From the NCBI RefSeq assembly GCF_001941945.1, contig NZ_CP015583.1, positions 3,355,501-3,419,500 of the forward strand: a DNA stretch of 64,000 bases, written 5' to 3'. The translations under genes were made by a program, and so were the position numbers. This DNA is from Roseomonas gilardii. Lineage in GTDB: Bacteria; Pseudomonadota; Alphaproteobacteria; Acetobacterales; Acetobacteraceae. Positions 46,019-54,193 of the stretch are shown piece after piece (the stretch's first letter is position 1; the number at the start of each line of letters is the position of its first letter). The notes under the pieces are model-generated. The model saw only the letters and a program-made list of their open reading frames with translations, had not been told where the DNA came from and made no database searches.

Positions 46019-46744
46019 TCACGCCCACTGGGCGGCGCGGGCCAGCCCGGCCCGGATCAGCGCCACATTGCCGTCGGCCTGCCGCCCGTCCGGCAGTTCC
46101 GCCCCGTCCTCCAGGCCCAGCCGGGCCATCAGGCCCAGTTCGGCGGCGAGGTCAAAGCAGGGCCAGACCGACCGTCCCTCGCCATGCAACTGGCGCTCCG
46201 CCCCATGGCCAGCGGCGTCCAGCCGGGCCAGGATGGCCTTCGCCAGCGGCACGGCCCGGTCCGGCGGCAGGTCCGGGATTTCCACCAGCACCCGCCGGCA
46301 GCCCCGGTCCAGCGCCAGGAAGCGGTCCGTGTCCTGGACGGAGGCCAGCCCCGCCTCCACCCCGATGCCCGAGGCGTGCAGGGCATCGATCACCGCGGGG
46401 GCATCGGGTTCGGACAGGTTGACGGACGCCTCCTCGGGCCGTCCTTCGCCCAGCAGCGCCCAGGAGGCGATCATGGCGCGCCGCCGGGCATCGTCGCCGG
46501 CGATCCAGGCCCCGGTGGAGACCGAGACCGGGAGCCCGGACAGCCGCGCCGCCATCACCGCGCTACGGATGGCCTCGGGGGCCAGGCTTTCCACCAGCCG
46601 GGTGTTGCGCGGATGCAGGTGCAGCGCCACGGCCCCGGCCTCGGCGCAGGCGGCGGCATCGCGGGCCACCTCCGCCTCGCCGAGCGGCAGGCCGGGATGG
46701 AAGCCGACCGGGCGGGCCCCGTTCAGGCAGGCCTGGATCCGCAT
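46019..46744 (-). CDS. BKACE-type beta-keto acid cleavage protein (DUF849), short form
   Basis: 241 residues, shorter than the roughly 280-310 usual for the family. Recognisable parts: RDAAACAEAGAVALHLHPRN with the metal-binding His-x-His near residue 43, VSVSTGAWIAGDD, PEEASVNLSEPDA, and the C-terminal ARLGLEDGAELPDGRQADGN, matching the family VGLED...N motif. BKACE enzymes split beta-keto acids with acetyl-CoA, yielding acetoacetate and a CoA ester. The ATG overlaps the stop of the upstream membrane-protein gene (TGATG). The missing segments may mean altered substrate or oligomerisation. Confidence 0.75.
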   Translation of the reverse strand: MRIQACLNGARPVGFHPGLPLGEAEVARDAAACAEAGAVALHLHPRNTRLVESLAPEAIRSAVMAARLSGLPVSVSTGAWIAGDDARRRAMIASWALLGEGRPEEASVNLSEPDAPAVIDALHASGIGVEAGLASVQDTDRFLALDRGCRRVLVEIPDLPPDRAVPLAKAILARLDAAGHGAERQLHGEGRSVWPCFDLAAELGLMARLGLEDGAELPDGRQADGNVALIRAGLARAAQWA

Positions 46745-47025
46745 CAGCGGCGCCCCAGCAGGCGCCCGGCCCGCTGCTTCCAGCCCTTGAAGCGATCGCT
46801 CATCCGTCCCTCCAGCCCTTCCACCTTCCCCACCGCCCCGGGCCAGCGCCGGGCCACCTTGTCCCACCCCCGGGCCGCCCAGCCGTGCTGGTCACGCAGC
46901 ACGAACAGGCCCAGCGCCAGGAACAGGAAGCCCTGCAGGAAGGGCAGGACACAGCCCAGCACGCCCAGGGCCAGGAGGCTCCACCCTGTCGCCTTGCGCG
47001 CCGCGCTCGGCCGCAGAACCACCAT
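46744..47025 (-). CDS. Small PGPGW-type transmembrane protein
   Basis: 93 residues with a strong AGGAGG before the ATG at 47025. A hydrophobic hairpin spans about residues 14-44 (TGWSLLALGVLGCVLPFLQG, FLFLALGLFVLRD), followed by a basic cytoplasmic tail (WARRGWDKV-like, MSDRFKGWKQRAGRLLGRR). It resembles the PGPGW putative transmembrane family, with the turn here PFLQG. Co-translated with the BKACE-like gene, though a functional link is not obvious. Confidence 0.65.
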   Translation of the reverse strand: MVVLRPSAARKATGWSLLALGVLGCVLPFLQGFLFLALGLFVLRDQHGWAARGWDKVARRWPGAVGKVEGLEGRMSDRFKGWKQRAGRLLGRR

Positions 47026-47041
47026 GCTTCGCCTCCTGCCC

Positions 47042-47076
47042 GGCTCGGGGCACCCGCCCTCCGGGCGCCCCGAGCC
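47042..47076 (-). terminator. Stem-loop between amidohydrolase and PGPGW genes
   Basis: Perfect 10-bp arms GGCTCGGGGC and GCCCCGAGCC around a 15-base loop that can pair internally. It lies downstream of the amidohydrolase stop (47161) and 17 bp before the next minus-strand start. Confidence 0.45.
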
Positions 47077-47160
47077 AGCCCAGTTTGGTGCGGAAGCGCC
47101 ATCCTGCAATGGCGGCGGGGCATCATCCGGGGTGCGGGTTCCCCGCCGCCGGAGGAGCGC

Positions 47161-48585
47161 TCAGTGGCCGGCCATGGAGAGCGGGGGCTGCACGTCGTCG
47201 GGGATCGGGTTGACGAAGGGCGTTTCCGCCAGACGGGCCCGATGGTCGGCCTTGGCCTTCTCGATCAGCGTGGGGTCGCGCAGCGCGTCCAGGGCGGTGC
47301 CCGCCATGATCTTGGCCACATGCTCCAGGCCCTTGTGCGCGGCCGGGGTCTTGCCCTGGGCCGTGAGCTGCCAGGAATGCCCCGGCGTGCCCACGGCATA
47401 GGTGGCGCCGCGCGCCTGCACCGTCGGAACCACCCAGCTCACCGTGCCCACATCGGTGGAGCCGAAGCTCTTGGGCTCCGGCGCATCGAGCGGCACGATG
47501 CGTTCGCACAGCGCCTCGCCGGGGATCGGCGGGATGCCGGCGCGGCGGTAGGTGGCGGCGATCTCCTCGGCCGTCAGGGTCTTCTGGATCTCGCGCGCGA
47601 AGGCCTTGTCCGCCTCGTCGAAGCGGGGCGGGCCGAGGCGCTCATAGTTGGCGTTCATCGCCTGTTCCAGCGGCGTGTTGCCGACGAGGTTGGCGTCGGC
47701 GCTCAGCACCTGGTGCGAGACCTTGGTCTCGGTCATCAGCGCGGCGCCCTCGGCGATCTTCTTCACGCGAGCCACCAGGGCCTGCATCTCCGGCAGGGTC
47801 TTGCCGCGCACGAGATAGCGCACGCGCGCCTTGCCCTGCACCACGTTCGGCGCGATGCCGCCGGCATCCTGGAGCGCGTAGTGCACGCGCGCGCCATCCG
47901 GCATGTGCTCGCGCATGTAGTTCACGCCGACATTCATCAGCTCCACCGCATCCAGCGCCGAGCGGCCGAGTTCCGGCGCGGCGGCGGCATGGGAGGAGCG
48001 TCCCAGGAAGGTGAAGTCGATCTCCATGCAGGCCAGCGAGACCGGCTTGGTCACGCCGGAGAAGGGTGCCGGGTGCCAGCAGATGGCGATGTCCACGTCG
48101 TCGAAAGCGCCGCCACGCACCATGAAGCCCTTGGCGGAACCGCCTTCCTCGGCAGGGCAGCCATAGTAGCGCACGCGGCCCTTGATCCCGTTCTCCGCCA
48201 GCCAGTCCTTCACCGCCGTGGCGGCGAGCAGCGAGGCGGCGCCCAGCAGGTTGTGGCCGCAGCCATGGCCCTTGCCCTCCTGCCCCTCGACCGGGCGCGG
48301 CTCGGCCACCCCGGCCTCCTGGCTCAGCCCGGGCAGGGCGTCGTACTCGCCCAGGATGGCGATCACCGGGCCGTCCTCGCCCGCCTCCCCCATCACCGCC
48401 GTCGGGATGCCCGCCACGTCGCGGGTGATGCGGAAGCCCTGCCGTTCCAGCATCTCGGCATGGGCGGCGGCGGAGCGGCGCTCGGCATAGTTCAGCTCGG
48501 GCGTGTCCCAGACGCGGTCGCTCAGCCCGGCGAATTCCTCGCGCTTCGCCTCGACCAGACGCCAGATGTCCTCGCCGTTCTGCAT
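47161..48585 (-). CDS. M20 family amidohydrolase (AbgB-like)
   Basis: 474 residues. M20D peptidase/aminoacylase signature: ILGEYDALPGLSQEAG, GKGHGCGHNLLGAASLLAA near residue 107 with the metal-binding His/Cys/His, GCPAEEGGSAKGFM with the catalytic Glu-Glu near 143, and SSHAAAAPELGRSALDAVEL in the dimerisation domain. Closest in style to p-aminobenzoyl-glutamate hydrolase subunit B. The ATG at 48585 is chosen; extension to 48780 is promoter DNA. It diverges from a DASS transporter, which may import its product or substrate. Confidence 0.9.
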   Translation of the reverse strand: MQNGEDIWRLVEAKREEFAGLSDRVWDTPELNYAERRSAAAHAEMLERQGFRITRDVAGIPTAVMGEAGEDGPVIAILGEYDALPGLSQEAGVAEPRPVEGQEGKGHGCGHNLLGAASLLAATAVKDWLAENGIKGRVRYYGCPAEEGGSAKGFMVRGGAFDDVDIAICWHPAPFSGVTKPVSLACMEIDFTFLGRSSHAAAAPELGRSALDAVELMNVGVNYMREHMPDGARVHYALQDAGGIAPNVVQGKARVRYLVRGKTLPEMQALVARVKKIAEGAALMTETKVSHQVLSADANLVGNTPLEQAMNANYERLGPPRFDEADKAFAREIQKTLTAEEIAATYRRAGIPPIPGEALCERIVPLDAPEPKSFGSTDVGTVSWVVPTVQARGATYAVGTPGHSWQLTAQGKTPAAHKGLEHVAKIMAGTALDALRDPTLIEKAKADHRARLAETPFVNPIPDDVQPPLSMAGH

Positions 48586-48933
48586 GAGCCTGCCACCATT
48601 CCATGATCCCGGGGATGCGGGTTCCCCGGCGGTTATTCCCGAAGAGGGCGCAATCTGCTCCCTTCGGGTCGCCGGGAGAAGAGGGGGAAAGCCGGGAGGG
48701 GACAGGCGGCCGCGTGGCGGAAAAGAGGGGCAGGTTCGCGCATCCGGCACCATCCGTCCTTGCGGCAGATCAAGAAACATTCACACGGAACAAGCGATCA
48801 CAGGAAAAACATCAGTAATACCCATGCCGCATGGTAAATATGTCCCACGGCCATGCAGAACTGCCGAAGTCATGTTGACCAATCCCACCAGCAGGCCAGC
48901 ATCGCCCTTGCCGAACAGGACCGGGAGTCTTCC
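48586..48933. other. 348-bp divergent promoter region
   Basis: AT-rich from about 48770 to 48845 (AAGAAACATTCACACGG, AAAAACATCAGTAATACC). It contains the 13-bp palindrome at 48822-48834 and no supported gene; an in-frame start at 48853 is less likely than the ATG at 48934. Confidence 0.5.
48822..48834. promoter_or_regulatory. Palindrome CCATGC-C-GCATGG before the DASS transporter
   Basis: Perfect 6-bp arms about one centre base, embedded in the AT-rich part of the divergent promoter region, 100 bp before the transporter ATG. Possible operator; the cognate regulator is not in the window. Confidence 0.35.
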
Positions 48934-50415
48934 ATGCTTCTCTCATCACCGGCGGAACCGACCTCGAACCGCAAGCTCGCCTTCCTTGCCTTCGCGCTGG
49001 TCGTCTATGCCGTCATCCTGATGCTGCCGACGCCGGCCGGCCTCACCGCCTCCGGGCAGGTGGCGCTCGGGCTGCTGGCACTGGTGATCATCCTCTGGAT
49101 CAGCGAATGCGTCTCGCCCGCCGCTAGCGCCATCGTGCTGACCGGCATGGCCGTGCTGGGGCTGATGGGCCATCCGCTGACCGAGGGCGGGGCGCCCATG
49201 ACCTCCTCCAGCGCCCTGGCGGTGATGCTCACGGGCTATTCCTCCTCCGCCGTGCTGCTGGTGGCGGGCGCGCTGTTCCTGGCGGTGGCGCTGAAGCTCA
49301 CCGGCCTCGATCGTCGCGTGGCGCTGCTGGTCATGTCGAAGGTCGGCATCTCGCCCGCGCGTCTGATCATCGGGGCGATGGTGGTGGGCTTCGTGCTGGC
49401 GCTCTTCATCCCCTCCGCCACCGCCCGCGTCGGCGCGGTGATCCCGATCATGGTGGGCATCGTCACCGCCCTAGGCCTGCCCGTCGCGAGCAGCCTGGGC
49501 GCCACGCTGATGATCGTCACCGCCATGATCTGCTCGGTCTTCAACATCGGCATCAAGACCGGCGCGGCGCAGAACCTGATCAGCCTGGACTTCATGCAGA
49601 AGGCCTTCGGCGTCAACATCTCCTGGGGCCACTGGTTCATCACCGCCCTGCCCTTCACCATCGGCATGTGCGTCACGATGTTCGTCGTGGCGCTGCTGAT
49701 GCTGCGCCCCCAGGTGCCCGAGGCGGGCGAGGCACAGCGCCTGCTGCGGGCGGAGCTGGACAAGCTCGGCCCCGTCAGCCCGGCGGAGAAGCGGCTGATG
49801 CTGGTCGCCTTCCTGCTGCTCGTCCTCTGGTCCACCGAGGGCTGGCTGCACCCGCTCGACACCACCACCACCACGCAGCTCGGCATCGCGCTGCTGCTGA
49901 TGCCGCGTATCGGCGTCATGAACTGGTCGCAGGCGGAGAAGCTGGTTCCCTGGGGTACGGTCGTGCTCTTCGCGGCCGGCATCTCGCTGGGCCTGCTGCT
50001 GTCCCGCACCGGCGCCGCCGCCTGGCTGGCGGGGGTGACGCTGGGCCAGCTCGGCCTGGGCGGCATGGCCGTGGCCAATGTGGTGCTGGCGCTCTCGGTC
50101 TTCTCCGTCGTGCTGCATCTGGGCTTCGCCTCGGCGACCGGGCTGGCCAGCACGCTGATCCCGATCATGATCGCCTTCACCCAGACCCTGCCCTTCGGCC
50201 CGCAGGCCGCTTTCGGCATCGTGCTGATCCAGAGCTTCGTGGTGTCCTTCGGCTTCATCCTGCCGACCAACGCGCCGCAGAACATGCTCTGCTACGGCAC
50301 CGGCGCCTTCAGCACGATCCAGTTCGCCAAGGTCGGCGTGGTGATGACCGTGGTGGGCCTCGCGCTGATCTGGCTGCTGTCCGTCACCCTCTGGCCGATG
50401 ATGGGAGTGCTGTGA
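48934..50415 (+). CDS. DASS (SLC13) family anion:sodium symporter
   Basis: 493 residues with about eleven to twelve helices. GGGAG precedes the ATG. The two helix-break substrate/sodium motifs of the family are visible: LFIPSATARVGAVIP near residue 155 and FILPTNAPQNMLCYGTG near 445. Likely imports a di- or tricarboxylate or similar organic anion. The next gene, an LDH-like 2-hydroxyacid dehydrogenase, starts 1 bp after its stop, so the transported anion is probably a hydroxy- or keto-acid. Extension to an ATG at 48853 lacks a ribosome site. Confidence 0.88.
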   Translation: MLLSSPAEPTSNRKLAFLAFALVVYAVILMLPTPAGLTASGQVALGLLALVIILWISECVSPAASAIVLTGMAVLGLMGHPLTEGGAPMTSSSALAVMLTGYSSSAVLLVAGALFLAVALKLTGLDRRVALLVMSKVGISPARLIIGAMVVGFVLALFIPSATARVGAVIPIMVGIVTALGLPVASSLGATLMIVTAMICSVFNIGIKTGAAQNLISLDFMQKAFGVNISWGHWFITALPFTIGMCVTMFVVALLMLRPQVPEAGEAQRLLRAELDKLGPVSPAEKRLMLVAFLLLVLWSTEGWLHPLDTTTTTQLGIALLLMPRIGVMNWSQAEKLVPWGTVVLFAAGISLGLLLSRTGAAAWLAGVTLGQLGLGGMAVANVVLALSVFSVVLHLGFASATGLASTLIPIMIAFTQTLPFGPQAAFGIVLIQSFVVSFGFILPTNAPQNMLCYGTGAFSTIQFAKVGVVMTVVGLALIWLLSVTLWPMMGVL

Positions 50416-50416
50416 G

Positions 50417-51355
50417 ATGCGCAAGGTCGGGATCATCGGCGCCGGGCTGGTCGGCGCCGCGGCGGGCTATCTCCTCGCCATCACGCCTGGGGTGCGGGAG
50501 ATCGTGCTGGTCGATCTCGACCAGGCCCGCGCGCGATCCGAGGCGCAGGACATCGCCCATGCCGCCGCCTTCGGCGGCACGGCGCAGATCCGCGCGGGGG
50601 ACTATGCCGACCTCGCCGGGGCGCAGGTGGTGGTGATCACCGCCGGCACCAGCCTGAAGCCGGGGCAGACGCGGCTGGACCTGCTTTCCGCCAACGTGCA
50701 TGTCGTCTCGGCGGTGCTGGAGCGGGTGCTGAAGGTGGCGCCGGAGACGGTGCTGCTCTTCGCCACCAACCCGGTGGACGTGATGCCCGCCATCGCGGTG
50801 CGGCGCTTCGGCGTGCCGCGGGGCCGCGCCATCGGCACGGGCTGCGCGCTGGATTCCGCCCGGTTCCGCGACCGGCTGGCACAGCACCTGGGCGTCTCGC
50901 CCGGTTCCGTCCATGCCAACGTCCTGGGCGAGCACGGCGATTCCGAGGTCCTGCACTGGAGCGGCGCGCATGTGGCCGGCATGCCGCTGACGCTCTTCGC
51001 CGAGAAGCTGGGCCATCCCATCCCGCCCGATGTGCAGGCCACCATCGCGCAGGAGGTCCGCACCTCCGCCTACCGCATCAAGGAAGGCAAGGGCGTGTCG
51101 AATTTCGGCATCGGCGGCTGCATCGCGCGCCTCACCCGCGCACTGCTGAACGACGAGCATGTGCTGTTCAGCGTCTCGACCTTCATGGACGAGGCGCTGG
51201 GCGTGCCGGAGACCTGCATCTCGCTGCCGCATGTCCTGGGCGCGCAGGGGGCCTCGGCGCCACTGCTGCCGCCGCTGGATGCGCAGGAGAACCAGGAGCT
51301 CCGCCACAGCGCCGAGGTTCTGCGCGACGCCATCCGGCACGGGCTGGCCGCCTGA
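50417..51355 (+). CDS. L-lactate/malate dehydrogenase family 2-hydroxyacid dehydrogenase
   Basis: 312 residues. NAD fold VGIIGAGLVGAAAGYLLA with acceptor Asp33; FATNPVDVM; GTGCALDSARFRDRL with substrate Arg; catalytic His in VLGEHGDSEV. The specificity loop reads AGTSLKPGQTRLDLL (about 76-90): the position equal to LDH Gln102 is Leu80, while Arg86 is kept. MDH would have Arg there, so neither lactate nor malate specificity is assured; larger hydrophobic 2-keto acids are possible. It is coupled to the DASS transporter gene. Confidence 0.88.
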   Translation: MRKVGIIGAGLVGAAAGYLLAITPGVREIVLVDLDQARARSEAQDIAHAAAFGGTAQIRAGDYADLAGAQVVVITAGTSLKPGQTRLDLLSANVHVVSAVLERVLKVAPETVLLFATNPVDVMPAIAVRRFGVPRGRAIGTGCALDSARFRDRLAQHLGVSPGSVHANVLGEHGDSEVLHWSGAHVAGMPLTLFAEKLGHPIPPDVQATIAQEVRTSAYRIKEGKGVSNFGIGGCIARLTRALLNDEHVLFSVSTFMDEALGVPETCISLPHVLGAQGASAPLLPPLDAQENQELRHSAEVLRDAIRHGLAA

Positions 51356-51359
51356 GTTT

Positions 51360-51393
51360 CCCCGGCGGGCGCGGCATGACGCGCCCGCCGGGG
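51360..51393. terminator. Strong stem-loop between convergent genes
   Basis: Perfect 14-bp arms CCCCGGCGGGCGCG and CGCGCCCGCCGGGG with a 6-base loop, between the dehydrogenase (ends 51355) and the minus-strand binding-protein gene (ends 51419). Probably a two-way terminator. Confidence 0.6.
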
Positions 51394-51418
51394 GGAGGCC
51401 ACCTATAGCAGTCGCAGG

Positions 51419-53041
51419 CTACTTCTTCCGTTCCACATTCATGGCCACGGTGTACTCGTCGGCCCGCGCCTCGTAGCCCAGCGGGCCGCGGAGCGCCCAG
51501 ATGTTCTTCTGCATGTGCAGCGGGACGAGGCCGACATCGTCCATGCCGACCCGCATCGCCTGCTTGAAGAGCTCCTCGCGCTTCTCGTCGTCCGCCGTGC
51601 GCAGCCCTTCCTCGGTCAGCCGGTCCAGCTCGGCATTGGAATAGCCGCTGAAATTCGTGCTGCCGTAGCCCTTCTCGTTGTTGCGCGTCATCAGGTTGCT
51701 GCGCAGCGCCGTGGAGGGCTCGCCGCCGGTGGCCCAGCCGATCAGCAGGGCGGACAGGTCGTTGCGGGACTGCCGCTGCGCGATCACCGCGAAAGGCAGG
51801 GCCTCCACCGTCGTCTTGATCCCGACGCGCTGCCACATCTGGCCGATGGCCTGGATGACCTGCGCGTCGTTCACATAGCGGTTGTTGGGGCCGATCAGGC
51901 CGATGGCGAAGCCGTTGGGATAGCCGGCCTCGGCCAGCAGCTTCTTCGCCCGGTCCGGATCGAAGGGCGGCGGCGCCAGGTCCGGCACGTAGCCATTGGC
52001 GCCCGGCGGCATCATCTGCCCGGTGGGCAGGGCGGCGCCCTGCATCACGCGTTCCACGATCGCCTGCCGGTTGATGGCGAAGGAGAGCGCCTGGCGGACG
52101 CGCAGGTCCCGCAGCGGGTTCTTGTCGAGTTTCTGGCCGGAATGGTCGGTGATGTAGGGGGACGAATCATGCGCCGTGTCGAGCTTCAGATAGATGCAGC
52201 GCAGGCTCGGGATCTCGGAGAAGCTGACGCCCGGGGTGCCCTTCAGCCGCGGCATGTCCGGCGGCGGCACGACGTCGATCACCTCGACATCGTTGGACAG
52301 CAGCGCGGCCACGCGGACGCCGTCCTTCGAGATGAAGCGATAGGTGACATTGGCCCAGTCGGGCTTGTCGCCCCAGTACCCGTCGTTGCGCACCATCACC
52401 ACGCGGTCATCCGAGGCGAAGGAGACCAGCTTGTAGGGACCGGTGCCGATGACGGCCTTGCCGTTGTTGAAGTCGCCCGTGGAAACGTTCTCTCCCACGC
52501 TCTTGCTGATGATGTAGACCTGACTGAAATCCTGCGTCAGGAGCGGATACACGCCGTCCGTCTTGAAGCGGATGGTGTGGGGATCGACGATCTCCCAGGA
52601 CTTGGCGCCGCGCGTGTAGATGGAGAACGGCCCCGGGCTGTTCACGACCTTCGGCACGCGCGCGAAGGTGGCGGCCACATCCTCGGCCGTGAAGTCGTCG
52701 CCGTTGCTGAACTTCACGCCGCGGCGCAGCTTGAATTCCCAGGTGTCGTCGGAAACGAGGCGCCAGGATTCCGCGAGACCCGGGATCAGCTTCGACTGCG
52801 CGTCCTTGTGGACCAGCTTATCGAAGAAATGTTCCGCCACCATATTGTTGGGCGACAGGGTATGGTAGTGCGGGTCCAGCGAGGTGGGCGGCGCCGCGAC
52901 CGCGAGGCTCAGGGAACTGCCCTTGGAACCGCCCTGGGAATTGCCTTGAGCCTGCGCCTTGAAGGCACCGCCGCTCAGCAGGGCAACCGACGGAATGGCG
53001 AGAACGGCACGGCGGGACAGCCGGGTGGTTTTACGGTCCAA
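51419..53041 (-). CDS. Oligopeptide/dipeptide-type ABC substrate-binding protein
   Basis: 540 residues of the SBP family 5 (DppA/OppA class). Twin-arginine-like leader KTTRLSRRAVLAIPSVALL, cleavage near AQAQ (about residue 32). Motifs SLDPHYHTLSPNNMVAEHFF, WEFKLRRGVKFSNGDDFTAE and VRQALSFAINRQAIVERVM are diagnostic. It begins with TTG, GGAG about 11 bp upstream; no better start is visible. Lacks adjacent Dpp/Opp permease and ATPase genes, so it is an orphan. Ligand may be a peptide, glutathione or another small molecule. Confidence 0.88.
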   Translation of the reverse strand: MDRKTTRLSRRAVLAIPSVALLSGGAFKAQAQGNSQGGSKGSSLSLAVAAPPTSLDPHYHTLSPNNMVAEHFFDKLVHKDAQSKLIPGLAESWRLVSDDTWEFKLRRGVKFSNGDDFTAEDVAATFARVPKVVNSPGPFSIYTRGAKSWEIVDPHTIRFKTDGVYPLLTQDFSQVYIISKSVGENVSTGDFNNGKAVIGTGPYKLVSFASDDRVVMVRNDGYWGDKPDWANVTYRFISKDGVRVAALLSNDVEVIDVVPPPDMPRLKGTPGVSFSEIPSLRCIYLKLDTAHDSSPYITDHSGQKLDKNPLRDLRVRQALSFAINRQAIVERVMQGAALPTGQMMPPGANGYVPDLAPPPFDPDRAKKLLAEAGYPNGFAIGLIGPNNRYVNDAQVIQAIGQMWQRVGIKTTVEALPFAVIAQRQSRNDLSALLIGWATGGEPSTALRSNLMTRNNEKGYGSTNFSGYSNAELDRLTEEGLRTADDEKREELFKQAMRVGMDDVGLVPLHMQKNIWALRGPLGYEARADEYTVAMNVERKK

Positions 53042-53455
53042 GACGTCGATCTCCGTGGTGCAATGTTGGCATGACGGGGCTGCCGCGCTCCACCGGGCCT
53101 AGCGGTGTCGCAGAATAGATTGCTGCACAGTAATGGGCGGACGGTCAACGACCGCGCGACCGGAGTATCGGCTTTTGTGGACATTCCGCCCCGGGCAGTA
53201 ATGGCGGGACATGAACCCTGCCCATAAAGCCGTCATGCTTCCGGCTTCGGTGCTCAACCCGCCGCCATTCCGGGTGCCGGACAGGGTGATGCGCCCGTGT
53301 TGCCATGCGGCGCGGGCAGGGGCGCCATGGCAAGCGCCGGCGATGGCATCGCGGCCATCACCGGCGTGGTGTTCCTCCCGTCCCGGGGTTCCGAGGGACC
53401 CTGGCGGAGGAGGATGGTCCGGGGGGAAGGGCGGCGCCCCTCCCCCCGGAGCCGG
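53042..53455. other. 414-bp intergenic region
   Basis: Holds the promoter of the TTG-started binding-protein gene near 53100-53190 and, at its right end, the ompW terminator hairpin. Short reading frames on both strands here lack ribosome sites and coding bias. Confidence 0.4.
53419..53449 (-). terminator. GC-rich hairpin downstream of ompW
   Basis: CCGGGGGGAAGGGC pairs with GCCCCTCCCCCCGG with one bulge, 6 bp past the ompW stop on the minus strand. Confidence 0.5.
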
Positions 53456-54112
53456 TCAGAAGCGGTAGCGGATGCCGGCGCCGACGATCCAGGGATCGAG
53501 ATCCGCGCGGGCCATGATGGCGCCGCTGTTCACCGAGACACGCGGGTCGAGGAAGAGCTTCTTCGCATCGACGTTGATCACCCAGCGCGGGCTCAGCTCG
53601 TAGTCGATGCCGGCATTCAGCGCCCAGCCCCAGGAATTCTTCACCACGACCTTGTTGACCGGCGCGGAGAGGCTGCCGCCTTCGCCATAGAAGACCGAGT
53701 AGTTCACGCCGACGCCGATATAGGGGCTGAAGCGCGAGGCCGGCAGCGGGTGGAACTGCGCCGTCACGGTCGGCGGCAGGATCCAGGCATGGCCGAGATC
53801 CACGTCGCCGATGGCGGAGCCACGCACGGACAGGTCATGCCGGGTGGTGGCGGCGATCGCGTTCACGGAGAAATAGGGCGTGAAGAAGTAGCTCAGGTCG
53901 AGCTGTGGCGAGGCGCTGTTGCTCGCATCCGGCTTGCCGCCGATCGCGTCCACGCGGCCGCCCTTCTCCGGCAGCACGCCGATGGCGCCGAAGCCCAGAA
54001 CCAGGTCGCCGGCCTGCTTGCCGCGCACGGGCTCCTGCTGCGCCAGGGCCGGGGTGGCCATCAGGCCCGCCGCCATCGCCACCGCAGAAACCATCCGAAA
54101 GGTCTTGTTCAT
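53456..54112 (-). CDS. ompW: OmpW family outer-membrane protein
   Basis: 218 residues. Signal peptide ends MATPALAQ near residue 25. OmpW features: GDLVLGFGAIGVLPEKGG, LDLSYFFTPYFSVNAIAATT, HAWILPPTVTAQFHPLPASR, FSPYIGVGVNYSVFY, and a terminal IVGAGIRYRF with Phe for BAM recognition. An eight-stranded barrel that lets small hydrophobic molecules cross the outer membrane. OmpW is often oxygen-responsive in other bacteria, and here it adjoins hemN and the FNR gene. Confidence 0.93.
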   Translation of the reverse strand: MNKTFRMVSAVAMAAGLMATPALAQQEPVRGKQAGDLVLGFGAIGVLPEKGGRVDAIGGKPDASNSASPQLDLSYFFTPYFSVNAIAATTRHDLSVRGSAIGDVDLGHAWILPPTVTAQFHPLPASRFSPYIGVGVNYSVFYGEGGSLSAPVNKVVVKNSWGWALNAGIDYELSPRWVINVDAKKLFLDPRVSVNSGAIMARADLDPWIVGAGIRYRF

Positions 54113-54193
54113 CGTCTCTCTCGCGTCGAAGCGGCGCAGTCACCGCATGGGCATGTTCATAGGCGGCGGCGGCGCGGGCTTCCTTGATCTGGA

